Below are positions 18,610 through 29,757 of a stretch of DNA of 64,000 nt, piece by piece. The notes beneath the pieces are model-generated. The model was not told the origin of the DNA. It saw nothing but the letters and a program-made list of their open reading frames with translations, and searched no databases. The translations under genes and the position numbers were made by a program. Positions within the stretch are counted from its first letter, which is position 1; each line of letters begins with the position of its first letter. Source of the DNA: Phytohabitans suffuscus (lineage in GTDB: Bacteria; Actinomycetota; Actinomycetes; Mycobacteriales; Micromonosporaceae); contig NZ_AP022871.1 in NCBI RefSeq assembly GCF_011764565.1, positions 1,364,001-1,428,000 of the forward strand, given 5' to 3'.

Positions 18610-18963
18610 AGCCGCACACTCCGTTCGCCGGCCAGATGGGACCGACTCCTGAATCGATCCACCGGAACCCAGGAACCGTAAGAGACCCCAGGAACCGGCA
18701 GAGACCAGGAAGCAGGCCCCAAGTCGCCCCCGCGGGCGACCACGCCTACGATCGGCCCATTCGGGCCTTAGCGACATCCTCTGCACAGCTACCTCGGGCG
18801 AACCGATCGTGCCAGCGGGTAACGACCACTACCGATCTTGATCCGACCGGCTCGGATGATCGGTGGGTGTCCCATCCCCCGACCGTCGAGCGGCGGATTC
18901 AATTCCTTTTCGGAATGGCACCGGCTAAAGCCACGGAATTGGTACAGGCATTCATGAGTTACT
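18610..18963. other. Divergent intergenic region
   Basis: 354 nt between the kinase operon and the TetR gene. It should contain both promoters. The right third is AT-richer (around 18895-18960), as promoters in this genome tend to be, but I could not assign -10/-35 boxes or an operator with confidence. Confidence 0.4.
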
Positions 18964-19575
18964 GTGTGCGCTGTGACGAGACGTACGGCGGAAGTCCGCC
19001 TTGACGCGCTGCTGAGCACAGCCTGCGATGTGATCGTGGAGCGCGGCATGGCAAACACCCGCACATCCGACGTGGCCACCGCCGCGGGCGTCAGCCAAGC
19101 GTTGGTCTTCTACCATTTCGCCACAAAGGAAAACCTGCTCGCGCGGGCCTTCGCGTACGCGGCGGAGCAGGACCTGGCCCGCCTCCACGCGGTCGTCCGG
19201 TCCACGGCGTCACCGCTGGAAAAGCTAAAAAAGATCCTCCGGCTGTACGCGCCGCAGGGCCGTTCCAAGTCGTGGGCGATGTGGATCGACGGGTGGTCCG
19301 AGTCGCTGCGCACGCCGGAGCTGGAAAAGGTTTCCCGGCGGCTGGATCTGCGGTGGAAAGAGGCACTCACCGAAGTGATCTCGCAAGGGGTCGACGCGGG
19401 GCTGTTCAAGTGCGACGACCCGGCCGGCGCCGCCTGGCGGATACTCGCGCTCGTCGACGGGCTCGCGGTGCAGGTCGCGGTCCACGACCGGGTGATCAGC
19501 CGCCGGCAGCTCGGTGAGTGGATCCGGCGCAGCGCCGCCCGCGAGGTGGGCCTGGAGCCCACCGAGCTCGCATAG
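18964..19575 (+). CDS. TetR/AcrR-family regulator
   Basis: 203 residues. N-terminal HTH: ALLSTACDVIVERGMANTRT then SDVATAAGVSQALVFYHFAT. The C-terminal domain (AMWIDGWSESLRTPELEKVS, ALVDGLAVQVAVHD) matches the BetI/TetR_C_6-like type that binds small organic ligands. Start is either GTG 18964 or GTG 18973; neither has a strong ribosome-binding site, so a leaderless message is possible. Its target is not evident, since the nearest downstream gene converges on it. Confidence 0.88.
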   Translation: MCAVTRRTAEVRLDALLSTACDVIVERGMANTRTSDVATAAGVSQALVFYHFATKENLLARAFAYAAEQDLARLHAVVRSTASPLEKLKKILRLYAPQGRSKSWAMWIDGWSESLRTPELEKVSRRLDLRWKEALTEVISQGVDAGLFKCDDPAGAAWRILALVDGLAVQVAVHDRVISRRQLGEWIRRSAAREVGLEPTELA

Positions 19576-19611
19576 CGCGGGAGCGCGGCCGGGGCCCTGG
19601 GCGCGGCGCGG

Positions 19612-19635
19612 GAGCGCGGCCCGAGGGCCGCGCTC
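19612..19635. terminator. Bidirectional hairpin terminator
   Basis: A near-perfect GC hairpin (GAGCGCGGCCC with GGGCCGCGCTC) sits between the converging TetR and EF-Tu genes, 6 nt past the EF-Tu stop. Confidence 0.7.
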
Positions 19636-19641
19636 TCTGGT

Positions 19642-20829
19642 TCAGTCGAGCAGTTCCGTCACCGAACCGGCGGCCACCGTCCGGCCGCCCTCGCGCACCG
19701 CGAAGCCGAGCCCGACCTCCATCGCCACCGCCGCGCCGAGCGTGACCGTCAGGTCGACGGTGTCACCGGGCAGGACCATCGTGGTCTCGCCCAGGTCCAC
19801 CGAGCCCGGCACGTCCGTGGTGCGGAAGTAGAACTGTGGCCGGTAGTTGCCGAAGAACGGCGTGTGCCGGCCGCCCTCGACGGTCGTCATCGCGTACAGC
19901 CGCGCCCGGAAGCGCGTGTGCGTGCGGATCGAACCGGGCGCCGCGACCACCTGGCCGCGCCGCACCTGGTCGCGCTTCACGCCACGCAGCAGCACGGCCG
20001 CGTTGTCGCCCGCCTCGGCCCGCTCCAGCGACTTGCCGAACGTCTCCAGCCCGGTGGCCACGGTGGACGTCGTCGGCACGAAGCCGACCACCTCCACCGT
20101 CTCGCCGACGCGCAGCGCGCCGCGCTCCACCGCGCCGGTGACGACCGTCCCGCGGCCGGAGATGGTGAGCACGTTCTCGATGGGCATCAGGAACGGCTCG
20201 TCCAGCACCCGGGGCGGCACCGGCACGTACCGGTCGACCGCGTCGAGCAGGTCCACGATGGACCGCGTCCAGCGCGGGTCGCCCTCCAGCGCGCGGAGGG
20301 CGGAGACCCGCACCACGGGCACCTCGTCGCCGGGAAACCCGTACTCGGACAGCAGCTCACGCACTTCCAGCTCGACGAGGTCGAGCAGCTCCTCGTCCTC
20401 GACCGCGTCGGCCTTGTTCATCGCCACCACCAGGTACGGCACGCCGACCCGCCGGGCGAGCAGCACGTGCTCGCGGGTCTGCGGCATCGCGCCGTCCTGC
20501 GCCGACACGACGAGGATCGCCGCGTCCACCTGCGCCGCCCCCGTGATCATGTTCTTCACGTAGTCGGCGTGGCCGGGCATGTCGACGTGCGCGTAGTGCC
20601 GCGTGGCCGTCTCGTACTCGACGTGCGCGATGTTGATGGTGATGCCGCGGGCGACCTCCTCCGGCGCCCGGTCGATGCCGTCGAACGACACGAACTGGTT
20701 GACGGACGGGTCCCGCTGCGCGAGGACCTTGGTGATGGCGGCCGTCAGCGTGGTCTTGCCGTGGTCGACGTGCCCCATCGTGCCGATGTTGAGGTGCGGC
20801 TTGGTCCGCACGAACTGGCTCTTGGCCAT
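19642..20829 (-). CDS. tuf: Elongation factor Tu paralogue, standalone
   Basis: 395 residues, full length for EF-Tu. GTPase motifs: GHVDHGKT (P-loop), RGITIN (switch I), DMPGHADY (G3, with Met where Cys is usual) and NKAD (G4, Ala where Cys is usual). Domains II and III follow to [14 protein letters not shown]. It delivers aminoacyl-tRNA to the ribosome. The main tuf gene of actinobacteria sits in the str operon with rpsL/rpsG/fusA, none of which are here. This copy therefore resembles the divergent second EF-Tu known in some actinomycetes, possibly used in stress or for resistance to EF-Tu-targeting antibiotics (inference). Monocistronic. Confidence 0.92.
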   Translation of the reverse strand: MAKSQFVRTKPHLNIGTMGHVDHGKTTLTAAITKVLAQRDPSVNQFVSFDGIDRAPEEVARGITINIAHVEYETATRHYAHVDMPGHADYVKNMITGAAQVDAAILVVSAQDGAMPQTREHVLLARRVGVPYLVVAMNKADAVEDEELLDLVELEVRELLSEYGFPGDEVPVVRVSALRALEGDPRWTRSIVDLLDAVDRYVPVPPRVLDEPFLMPIENVLTISGRGTVVTGAVERGALRVGETVEVVGFVPTTSTVATGLETFGKSLERAEAGDNAAVLLRGVKRDQVRRGQVVAAPGSIRTHTRFRARLYAMTTVEGGRHTPFFGNYRPQFYFRTTDVPGSVDLGETTMVLPGDTVDLTVTLGAAVAMEVGLGFAVREGGRTVAAGSVTELLD

Positions 20830-21131
20830 GGTGGATCAACCCCTGTTTTCGGGAAGGAAGGTCGGCTGGTTCGGAAAGGAAGGTCGGCCGGGAGAAGCGG
20901 GGCACCCTCCCCCGGCGTCCGCGCGCAGATCACTGCCCGTCCGATGTGGACGGCATGCCCGCGGGAACGGGAGGAGGGTCAGGTATCCAGTCGGACCGGC
21001 GACGCGCACACGGCGGCCGCAGCCGGCAGGCCGATGCCTGCGGGCCGCGCGAAGCCAGCCGGGGCGAACATGACGATCACGGTAGCCATGAACGTCGAAG
21101 GGCCCAACCGTATTTCCACGCCGGACAGGGC
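20830..21131. other. Upstream region of the EF-Tu paralogue
   Basis: Contains an imperfect direct repeat (GGAAGGTCGGCTGG near 20866 and GGAAGGTCGGCCGG near 20879) just upstream of the EF-Tu start, which may form part of the leader. Otherwise no gene, promoter box or riboswitch was recognised. Confidence 0.4.
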
Positions 21132-21165
21132 GAGGCGGGGAGCCAGTAACCTGGCTCCCCGCCTC
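21132..21165 (-). terminator. Terminator of the chitinase gene
   Basis: A perfect 15-bp stem (GAGGCGGGGAGCCAG with its complement) and TAAC loop, 26 nt past the chitinase stop. No T-tract. Confidence 0.8.
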
Positions 21166-21190
21166 TGTGTGGGACTTGCGGGTTTGGTCG

Positions 21191-22831
<1,641 letters not shown>

Positions 22832-22852
22832 CCGACGTCTCCCTAATTGTTA

Positions 22853-22863
22853 GGAAACTTTCC
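22853..22863. promoter_or_regulatory. Inverted repeat in the chitinase promoter
   Basis: GGAAACTTTCC, preceded by TTA, is an 11-bp palindrome around a central C. Similar TTAGGAAA/TTTCCTAA boxes precede secreted carbohydrase genes in related actinomycetes (from memory), so it may be the operator for polymer-degradation control. Confidence 0.45.
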
Positions 22864-23047
22864 AGAAGGTTGATGCGACGTTACTCACACGCCCGCGAGG
22901 TCGTCAAGATGCGAATTTCTCGATCCGCGGCACGGCTCAACCGCTGGCGGCTCCCTTACGTACGTAGGAGTGGGTGATCGGCTCAACGGCACAGGCCACT
23001 TGACAGGCCCGGGGGCCGCGCGCTTCCAGGCGACGGGAGGACGGCTT

Positions 23048-25726
23048 ATGACAGCCCAGCCAGGCGAACGAACCGTGTCGTGGCTGGACGAGGACGACCC
23101 CAACCGGGGCTCCGTGCCCTACGTACCGGTGGAGTCGGTGATCGATCTGACGCCGCTCGCCGACGAGTCGCCACCCGGCAAGAAGTCGCGCCGCGAGAAG
23201 GCGCCGAAGGTGCCTAAGGTGCCGAAGCCCCCGAAGCCGCCCCGCGGGAAGCTGTGGCGGCGTGAGAAGGCGAGCCAGGAGAAGCCCCCGCGTGAAGAAC
23301 CACCCCGCGACGTGACCCCACGCGCAGACGACTGGCCGGCGCAGGCCAGCGAAGACTGGCTCACCACGCTGCGTGGCACCGCGCCACGCCAGGAGTGGGC
23401 GTCCCGCGACACCCGCGGCACCGGCCCGCACCCGGCCTGGGCGGGCGCCGCTCCGGACACGGCTCCGGACGACGACGACTGGACCACCGCGCCGCCGCTC
23501 CGGACGCCACCTCCGGCTGCTCCCGTTCCGGCTTCGGTGGCCTCGCCGGCTCCGGCTGCTTCGGCTCCGGCTCCGGTTGCTACGGCCTCGTCGGCTCCTG
23601 CTCCGGTTGCTTCGGCTTCGGCCTCGGCCTCGTCGGCTTCGGCTGGTTCGCGGCAGGACTGGTTTACGCCGCGTGACATGCCGGCTGGTGGCGGCGAGGC
23701 GGACCGTCCGGATCCGGCCGATCCGGCACCCCGGGGTGAATGGGCCGCGGCGCCCGAGGCGGACTGGGACCCGGCCCCTCAAGGCGGCGCCCGCACCTCG
23801 GCCGCTGGAGGCAGCCCTCGCGCCTCAGCCCGCGGAGGCGGCGCGGACGCCGAGTGGGTCCCGCCGCGCGACGCGGGCGCCGGGTGGGATCCGCCGGGCG
23901 CCGGCGCTGACTGGGATCCGGCACCCGAGGCTTCCGGCAGCCCGGACTGGGACTCGCCACCGCGCACGGACCGGGGCGGCCCCCGCGCGCCGACCGGGGC
24001 GCGCCCGCCGAGGCGCCGCAGCGTCCGGACTGGGTCGCGAGCCCGGACTGGGACGCCCCGCCGCCCGACCGGCCGGCCCGGGACGCCGCCTTCCAACCGC
24101 CAGACCGCCGCGCCGGCTGGGACCGCGCCGCGGAGCCGACCGACCGCCGCGCCGGCTGGGACGGCGGGCCGAAGGAGGCCGACCGCCGCACCGCGTGGGA
24201 CGACCGCCCGGACGAGGCCGACCGCCGCGACGGCTGGAACGGCGGACCGGAAGAGGCCGACCGCCACACCAGGTGGGACGACCGCCCGGACGAGGCCGAC
24301 CGCCGCAGCGGCTGGAACGGCGGACCGGAAGAGGCCGACCGCCGCACCAGGTGGGACGGCGCTGGGCCGGAAGAGGCCGACCGCCGCAACGCGTGGGACG
24401 ACGGCCCGGACGAGGCTGAACGCCGCGGCGGCTGGGACCGCGGACCTGAGGGAGCCGACCCTCGCACCGGCTGGGACCGCGGACCCGACCAGGCCGACCG
24501 CCGGCGCGGCTGGGACGGCGGACCCGATCGCCACGGCGGCCGGGCCGGCGACGCCGAACTCCGCAGCGGCCCAGGACGCGACACCGACCACCGCAACAAC
24601 AGCCGGGGCAGTGACGCGGACCTTCACGGCAGCGCCGGCCCAGGGCACGACACCGACCACCGCAACAGCCGAGTCGGCGACACGGACCTTCGCAGCGGCG
24701 GCGGCCAAGGGCGCGGCACAGACGGCCGCAACGGCCGGGGCGGTGACGCTGAGCGGAAGGAACGCCCCGACTGGCTGACCAGCCCGGTCCCCGCGACGCC
24801 GCCGGACGGTGGATGGACGGACGCCGAGCCGAGCGACAACCCGGTCCCCGAGGCGTGGCCCGCGCCCCTGGACATCACGCCCGACGACGACCTCGACGAG
24901 CCACCGGCGAAGCGGCGGCGCGGACCCCGGCCCAGCGGCCCGCCGACCGACGGCCGCTCGGGCGGGCGGCCCGGGGACGGCCGGGGGACGGGGACCGCGG
25001 GGGCGGCGCAAGCCGCTGATGATTCTCGCCGTCGCCCTGACCGCGGCGGTCGCCGCCGCAGCGATCGTCGCGGCGGGCACGATCTACCGGCTGGTCTTCG
25101 ACGGCGGTACGCCCGGCCTGCACACGATCGCGGCGCCGCTCGGCGGGCGCACGACGGGTGAGCTGACGCTGGCGAGCGGGGCGGAGACCGTCACGGTGCG
25201 CGGTGCGGATCTCGGCGAGGACCTCTTCCAGATCACGACGCCGGACAGCGACGACGCGATCCCCCGGGCGACGATCCAGGGGGACCGTACGACGGTACGG
25301 CTGACCTCGGACCGGGGCGAAGGGGCCACCGCGGTCGAGATCCGGCTCAACTCGCGGGTGACCTGGCGGGTGGTCCTCAACGCCGGCGCCAGGACGCACA
25401 CCGTCGACATGGGCGCCGGCCGGCTCGCCGGGCTGGAGGTGGCGGGCGGGGCGACCAAGCTGGAGCTGACCCTGCCCAAGCCGTCCGGCACGGTGCCGAT
25501 CCGGCTCCGGGGCGGGCTCGAAGAGCTGCTGATGCACGTACCGCAGGGTGCGCTCACCCGGGTGAAGGTCACCAAGGGCGCCACCAACGTCACGCTCGAC
25601 CGGCTCAACCGCTCGAAGGTCGCGCCCGACACCACGTTCACGCCGAAGGGCTGGGAGGAGGCCAAAGCGCGGTACGACGTGGACGCCGCGGAGGGCATCG
25701 GGACGGTGCGACTGGACCGCCGCTGA
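23048..25726 (+). CDS. Repeat-rich membrane protein (two apparent frameshifts)
   Basis: The ATG at 23048 follows GGGAGGA. The N-terminal 300 residues are Pro/Lys/Ala-rich and disordered with recurring acidic-Trp motifs (PDWDSP, ADWDPA). After a shift at the C5 run 23980-23984 the +1-mod frame continues with about eleven 13-residue repeats of the type DRRSGWNGGPEEA (24103-24535), then an acidic stretch. Near 24930-25000 the frame returns and encodes RRKPLMILAVALTAAVAAAA, a transmembrane helix, and a roughly 200-residue beta-rich extracellular domain ending TVRLDRR. Codon third positions support each segment. Function is unknown; topology suggests a long cytoplasmic disordered arm and a small outer domain. 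Confidence 0.65.
24103..24535 (+). repeat. 39-bp tandem repeats coding 13-residue units
   Basis: About eleven degenerate 39-bp units encode alternating 13-mers such as DRRTRWDDRPDEA and DRRSGWNGGPEEA. The Trp and the DRR start are the most constant positions. Confidence 0.75.
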
Positions 25727-25892
25727 GCCGCTGTCGCATTCCGCCCCGGGTGACTGGTTCCGTGCGCGCGGGTGACACATTGCTGACAGAAGAGGCTCTT
25801 GCCATCTGTTAGACCGTCGCGAATCCTTTCCCACGAGTCGCGCCGACGAGGGGGCTTTGCCGGCGCTGAAGTCACCACATTGGGGAGGGGCC

Positions 25893-26780
25893 GTGACTTC
25901 TGTACTCCGTACGCTGCGACGTGCGGCGGCTCTCACCGGTGCCTTGATGCTCGGCACCGGGGCCGGTCTCGCCGCCGCCACGCCGGCGGGCGCGGCGGGC
26001 GTGGGCTACGTCCGGCTGGCGCACCTGTCGCCGGACACGCCCGAGGTCGACGTCTACCTCGACGACCTGTCCGGGCCGGCCGACACCCAGGTCTTCAAGG
26101 CCGTCGGATACGGCGTGATGTCGGCGTACCTGCCGCTGCCGGCCGGGCGCTACGCGGTCTCGATGCGCCAGAAAGGTGCGGCCGCCGCGACGCCGCCGGT
26201 GCTCACCACCGACGTGACCGTGGCGACCGGGCAGGCGTACACGGTCGCCGGCGTGGGCCGCTACGCCGACCTGGGCCTGCGCATCCTCGAAGACGACATC
26301 AGCGCGCCGGCCGAGGGCAGGTCGAAGGTGCGGGTCGTGCAGGCGTCGGTGCGCGCGCCGGTGCTCAACGTCGGCAGCGCCTCCGGGGCCACGATCGCCG
26401 ACGGCGTGCAGTTCGCGACCACCACCGACTACCGCGAGGTGGAGGCGGGCGACTGGCAGGTGCGCCTCCAGCCGTCCGGCGGCGACCCGACGACGGCCAA
26501 GTGCACGATGGCCGCCGGTGGCGTCTACTCGCTGATCGTGCTCGACGCGAAGTCCGGCGGCCTCACCACCGAGCTGCGCGAGGACGCAAGGGGCGGCGTC
26601 GTGGTACCGGCCGGCGGCGTGGACACCGGCGCCGGCGGTGCGGCGGGCGGCCCGGTCCCGTACCCGATAATGGTCACGGGCCTGGTGGGCGTGCTGGTGG
26701 CGGCTTTCGCGGCGGCCGGTCTGGTCGCCCTGCGGCGGCGCACCGTCCTCGCCCGCGAAGGGTCCGGACCCGCGGTCTAG
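25893..26780 (+). CDS. Secreted DUF4397 protein with C-terminal membrane anchor
   Basis: 295 residues from the GTG at 25893 after GGGGAGGGG. Signal peptide (RTLRRAAALTGALMLGTGAG). The DUF4397 beta-sandwich begins YVRLAHLSPDTPEVDVYLDD, the family hallmark, with a second similar half (KVRVVQASVRAPVLNVGSAS). The tail holds one transmembrane helix (GLVGVLVAAFAAAGLVAL) and RRR. There is no LPXTG-like signal before it. The stop overlaps the start of the sortase gene (TAGTG), so the two form an operon and probably work together at the cell surface. Biochemical role unknown. Confidence 0.88.
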   Translation: MTSVLRTLRRAAALTGALMLGTGAGLAAATPAGAAGVGYVRLAHLSPDTPEVDVYLDDLSGPADTQVFKAVGYGVMSAYLPLPAGRYAVSMRQKGAAAATPPVLTTDVTVATGQAYTVAGVGRYADLGLRILEDDISAPAEGRSKVRVVQASVRAPVLNVGSASGATIADGVQFATTTDYREVEAGDWQVRLQPSGGDPTTAKCTMAAGGVYSLIVLDAKSGGLTTELREDARGGVVVPAGGVDTGAGGAAGGPVPYPIMVTGLVGVLVAAFAAAGLVALRRRTVLAREGSGPAV

Positions 26781-27406
26781 TGCGCGCGTTCGTCCTGGTC
26801 ACCGCGGGCGCGATCGGACTCGCGGCGGCGATCGTCGGCGCGGCCACCATCCCACACCGGATGGCGGCCGTGCCCTCGTGGGAGGAGCCCGCGCCGGTCG
26901 CGGCGACCAGCGCGGCGACCGGTCACCAGCCGCAGGGGCCGCCCACCCGCGTGCGCGTACCCCGGATCGGCGTCGACGCGGCGCTGGTCGAGCTGGGGCT
27001 GGACAAGGCCGGCAAGCTCGAGGCGCCGGCGGTGTACGACAGGGCCGGCTGGTACTCCGGCGGCCCGGCACCCGGCGACGTGGGCCCGTCCGTGCTCGCC
27101 GGCCACGTCGACTCCAAGGCCGGCCCGGCGGTCTTCTACCGCCTGCACGAGCTGAAGGTCGGCGACCGGATCGAGGTGCGGCGGGGCGGGGGCACGGTGA
27201 CGTTCACGGTCACCGGCGTGACGCGGCACCCGAAGGACGAGTTTCCCACCGACACCGTCTACGGCCCGACGCCCGGCCCGGAGCTGCGGCTGGTGACCTG
27301 CGGCGGCGTCTTCGACCGCGTCCGCAACTCCTACCGCGACAACATCGTCGTATTCGCGGTCACCCAACCTACCCAGGTCATCCCCAAGTCGGCGGCTAGG
27401 CGTTGA
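26780..27406 (+). CDS. Class F sortase
   Basis: 208 residues from the GTG that overlaps the previous stop. N-terminal membrane helix (residues 3-22), then the sortase beta-barrel with the catalytic triad H109 (LAGHVDS), C174 (LVTCGGVF) and R186 (RNSYRDN). Class F sortases are the actinobacterial housekeeping-like transpeptidases that cleave LPXTG-type signals and attach proteins to the wall. The adjacent DUF4397 protein lacks an obvious LPXTG, so its substrate may be elsewhere or atypical. The 3' end overlaps the converging gene by 11 nt. Confidence 0.9.
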   Translation: MRAFVLVTAGAIGLAAAIVGAATIPHRMAAVPSWEEPAPVAATSAATGHQPQGPPTRVRVPRIGVDAALVELGLDKAGKLEAPAVYDRAGWYSGGPAPGDVGPSVLAGHVDSKAGPAVFYRLHELKVGDRIEVRRGGGTVTFTVTGVTRHPKDEFPTDTVYGPTPGPELRLVTCGGVFDRVRNSYRDNIVVFAVTQPTQVIPKSAARR

Positions 27407-27752
27407 GCTTGCGGCGCCCGGCGAAGCCGCACTCCAGGCGGTGGTACCAGCCGATGTCGCGGTCACCCTCCAGCCAGCACCACAGCACCGGCCGCCCCTC
27501 GCGCTCGCCGGCGAAGTCGAGCAGCACCGGCGCGTACCCCTTGACCTGGATGTCGTGCTCGCCGAGCTCGTCGAGGATGCCGTAGATGCGCGCCTCCAGG
27601 GCCTTGACCTCCGGCAGGCCGCCGTGCGGGCTGGCGCCGCCGTCGGCCAGGTCGGCGTGCAGCTCGGCGAGGTCGGCGCGGAGCACGATCAGCTCGTCGA
27701 CGCGCGGGCGCAGGGTGGCGAGCAGGTGACGGGCCTGGGCCAGAGTGAACAC
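27396..27752 (-). CDS. DUF2203 family protein
   Basis: 118 residues. A helical first half (FTLAQARHLLATLRPRVDEL) and the conserved end PVLLDFAGEREGRPVLWCWL then EGDRDIGWYH match DUF2203, a small uncharacterised family. GTG start at 27750-27752. It is divergent from the next gene and converges on the sortase. Confidence 0.82.
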   Translation of the reverse strand: MFTLAQARHLLATLRPRVDELIVLRADLAELHADLADGGASPHGGLPEVKALEARIYGILDELGEHDIQVKGYAPVLLDFAGEREGRPVLWCWLEGDRDIGWYHRLECGFAGRRKLNA

Positions 27753-27784
27753 GTCCGACAGTATGGGGCATTCGTTGTTCAGGC

Positions 27785-28246
27785 ATGTTGCTGCCCGATT
27801 TGTCAGGATACCGGCTACACAAGGTGATCGACGACGTCGACCTCGACGGGGTGGTCGTGCGCGGCCTGCGGGGCAGTTTCCACCGCCGCCCGACCGAGTC
27901 GGGGGTGCTCACCGTCGGCGTCTACAGCTACGCCGGCGCGGAGCTGATGATGGCCTGGGGGTACGTGGGTGAGCCGCACTGCCGCTTCAACGCGCTGCGC
28001 CTGCCGGACGGCTCGTGGGAGCCACCGCGCCAGGGCTGCCCGCCGGTGGCCAGAGTGCACGACGGCGGGCGGGTCACCGCCCTCACGCTCGGCGAGCACA
28101 TCCTGCCCGCCGAACCGATGACCTGCCCGCCGTCGGGTGGGGCGCGCGCTCCAGGTCCGGAAACCGTCCTGCCGGCGGTCGGCGGGCCGGAAGGACTCGG
28201 ACCTTGGCCGCCGCCGGCCGCGTGCGCGGCCGACAGCGGGTCCTGA
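27785..28246 (+). CDS. Hypothetical protein
   Basis: 153 residues from the ATG at 27785. No family recognised. The first 120 residues have a folded look with alternating hydrophobics (VIDDVDLDGVVVRGLRGSFH, GVLTVGVYSYAGAELMMAWG). The last 35 are Pro/Gly/Ala-rich. Codon third positions are strongly G/C in this frame, supporting coding. It diverges from the DUF2203 gene across 32 bp. Confidence 0.6.
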   Translation: MLLPDLSGYRLHKVIDDVDLDGVVVRGLRGSFHRRPTESGVLTVGVYSYAGAELMMAWGYVGEPHCRFNALRLPDGSWEPPRQGCPPVARVHDGGRVTALTLGEHILPAEPMTCPPSGGARAPGPETVLPAVGGPEGLGPWPPPAACAADSGS

Positions 28247-28328
28247 GTGGGGCGCTGCCCCTGGCCTCTGTTGAGTTGTGCACTTCATTCACGTCTGGGC
28301 GCCCGCCGCTGCGGGGTAGACGGGCGCC

Positions 28329-28350
28329 CCGCGTTCCGGGTGGAACGCGG
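28329..28350. terminator. Bidirectional hairpin terminator
   Basis: CCGCGTTCC and its exact complement around a GGGT loop, immediately past the membrane-protein stop and downstream of the plus-strand hypothetical gene. Confidence 0.7.
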
Positions 28351-28351
28351 C

Positions 28352-28717
28352 CTAGCGGGGTGCGTGCGCCGGCGCGGGGGAAGACGCGGCCCGGCGCACG
28401 TACAGCAGGGATGCGGCGGTCAGACCGAGCCCGGTGACGAACGCGACCGCGTGCACGAGCGGGTGCACGATCGACACGAACGCGATGACCGCGACCGGCA
28501 CCTGGACGACCGCCACGAGGGCCACCAGCAGCCCTCGCCTTCGGCCGCCCCAGAGGTACGCCGTCCAGACGGGCGCCGTCACCACGGCCAGCACGAGCAC
28601 GTCGAGCACCGCGTGCAGGACCGGGTCGCGCACCTTGTCATGGGCGAACGCCGAGGCCGGCGAGGAGACCCAGAGAGCCGCCGCCACACCACCGAGGATC
28701 ACCGCGAGACGTCGCAT
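28352..28717 (-). CDS. Small integral membrane protein
   Basis: 121 residues from the ATG at 28715-28717 after AGGGAGGT. A signal-like first helix (LAVILGGVAAALWVSSPASA), then two or three transmembrane helices (AVLDVLVLAVVTAPVWTAYL, LVALVAVVQVPVAVIAFVSI, AVAFVTGLGLTAASLLYV). No family recognised and no catalytic motif. Monocistronic. Confidence 0.65.
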   Translation of the reverse strand: MRRLAVILGGVAAALWVSSPASAFAHDKVRDPVLHAVLDVLVLAVVTAPVWTAYLWGGRRRGLLVALVAVVQVPVAVIAFVSIVHPLVHAVAFVTGLGLTAASLLYVRRAASSPAPAHAPR

Positions 28718-28850
28718 GGCCGTACCTCCCTGAGTGCCGCAATCGCTACTCCCTGTCATGAACATTAGGAGGGTGCGGAGCGACCCGGAAGGGATGAACA
28801 CGTGAGTGAATCAGGAGCACCCGAGAGTGGCAGGTACTCCTGATCTTGCG

Positions 28851-29669
28851 CTACCCGCTCTGCTGGGCCAGCTCGCGGGCCCGGTCGCGGGCCGCCTCCA
28901 GGGCCGCGAGCAGGGCCGCGCGGACGCCGTGGTTTTCCAGCTCGCGGATCGCGGAAATCGTCGTGCCGGCGGGTGAGGTGACCGCCTCGCGGAGCTTGAC
29001 GGGGTGCTCGCCGGAGTCGCGGAGCATCACCGCCGAGCCGATCGCGGTCTGCACGATCAGCTCGTGCGCGACCTGGCGGGGCAGCCCGAGCAGGATGCCC
29101 GCGTCGATCATCGCCTCGACGAGCAGGTAGAAGTACGCCGGACCGGACCCGGACAGCGCGGTGACCGCGTCCTGCTGCGACTCGGGGACACGGAGCGTGG
29201 CACCCAGCGGCTTGAACATCTCCTCCGCCAGCGCCAGGTGCGCCGCCGTCGCGTGCGGGCCGGCCGAGATCGCGGTCATCGCCTCGTCGACCAGCGCCGG
29301 AGTGTTGGTCATGACCCGCACGACCGGGGTGCCCTCGGGCAGCCGCCGGCCGAAGAAGCTGGTCGGGAGGCCGGCACAGAGCGAGATCACCAGCTTGTCG
29401 GCCGGGACCTTCGCTCCGATGTCGTCGAGCAGCGCGCCCGCGTCCTGCGGCTTGACCGCGATCGCCAGCACCTCGGCCTCGGCGACGGCGCTGAGGTTGT
29501 CGAGCATGCGTACGCCGTACCGCTGGGCCAGCTCCTCGGCCCGCGCCTGCCGGCGGGTGGTCGCGATCAGCTTGTCGGCCGGCCAGCCCGCCCGCAGCAG
29601 GCCGGAGAGCATCAGCTCACCGATCTTGCCTGCGCCGACGACAGCGACCGTGTGTGCTCCGGGTGCCAT
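28851..29669 (-). CDS. proC: Pyrroline-5-carboxylate reductase
   Basis: 272 residues, normal family length. It reduces 1-pyrroline-5-carboxylate to proline with NAD(P)H, the last step of proline synthesis. The N-terminal Rossmann motif is VAVVGAGKIGELML, LAIAVKPQD is the family NAD-contact region, and the C-terminal signature ALSGSGPAYFYLLVEAMIDA plus VTSPAGTTISAI is intact. Cytoplasmic. It lies upstream of nothing in the same direction; pfp, on the same strand, is separated by a terminator. Confidence 0.96.
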   Translation of the reverse strand: MAPGAHTVAVVGAGKIGELMLSGLLRAGWPADKLIATTRRQARAEELAQRYGVRMLDNLSAVAEAEVLAIAVKPQDAGALLDDIGAKVPADKLVISLCAGLPTSFFGRRLPEGTPVVRVMTNTPALVDEAMTAISAGPHATAAHLALAEEMFKPLGATLRVPESQQDAVTALSGSGPAYFYLLVEAMIDAGILLGLPRQVAHELIVQTAIGSAVMLRDSGEHPVKLREAVTSPAGTTISAIRELENHGVRAALLAALEAARDRARELAQQSG

Positions 29670-29703
29670 CCGCCTATCCTCTCCCCCGCCCCCGACCGCT
29701 GTT

Positions 29704-29740
29704 GACCAGGGACCCCGGCCAGCCCACCGGGTCCCTGGTC
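29704..29740 (-). terminator. Terminator downstream of the PFK gene
   Basis: A perfect 12-bp stem (GACCAGGGACCC at 29704-29715 with 29729-29740) lies 18 nt past the PFK stop and before proC. Confidence 0.75.
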
Positions 29741-29757
29741 GACAGCGAGGCAGGGGT

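Noticed and set aside
27815..28288. Minus-strand frame opposite the 27785 gene
   Set aside because: Third-position composition favours the plus-strand frame and the minus product has no folded pattern.
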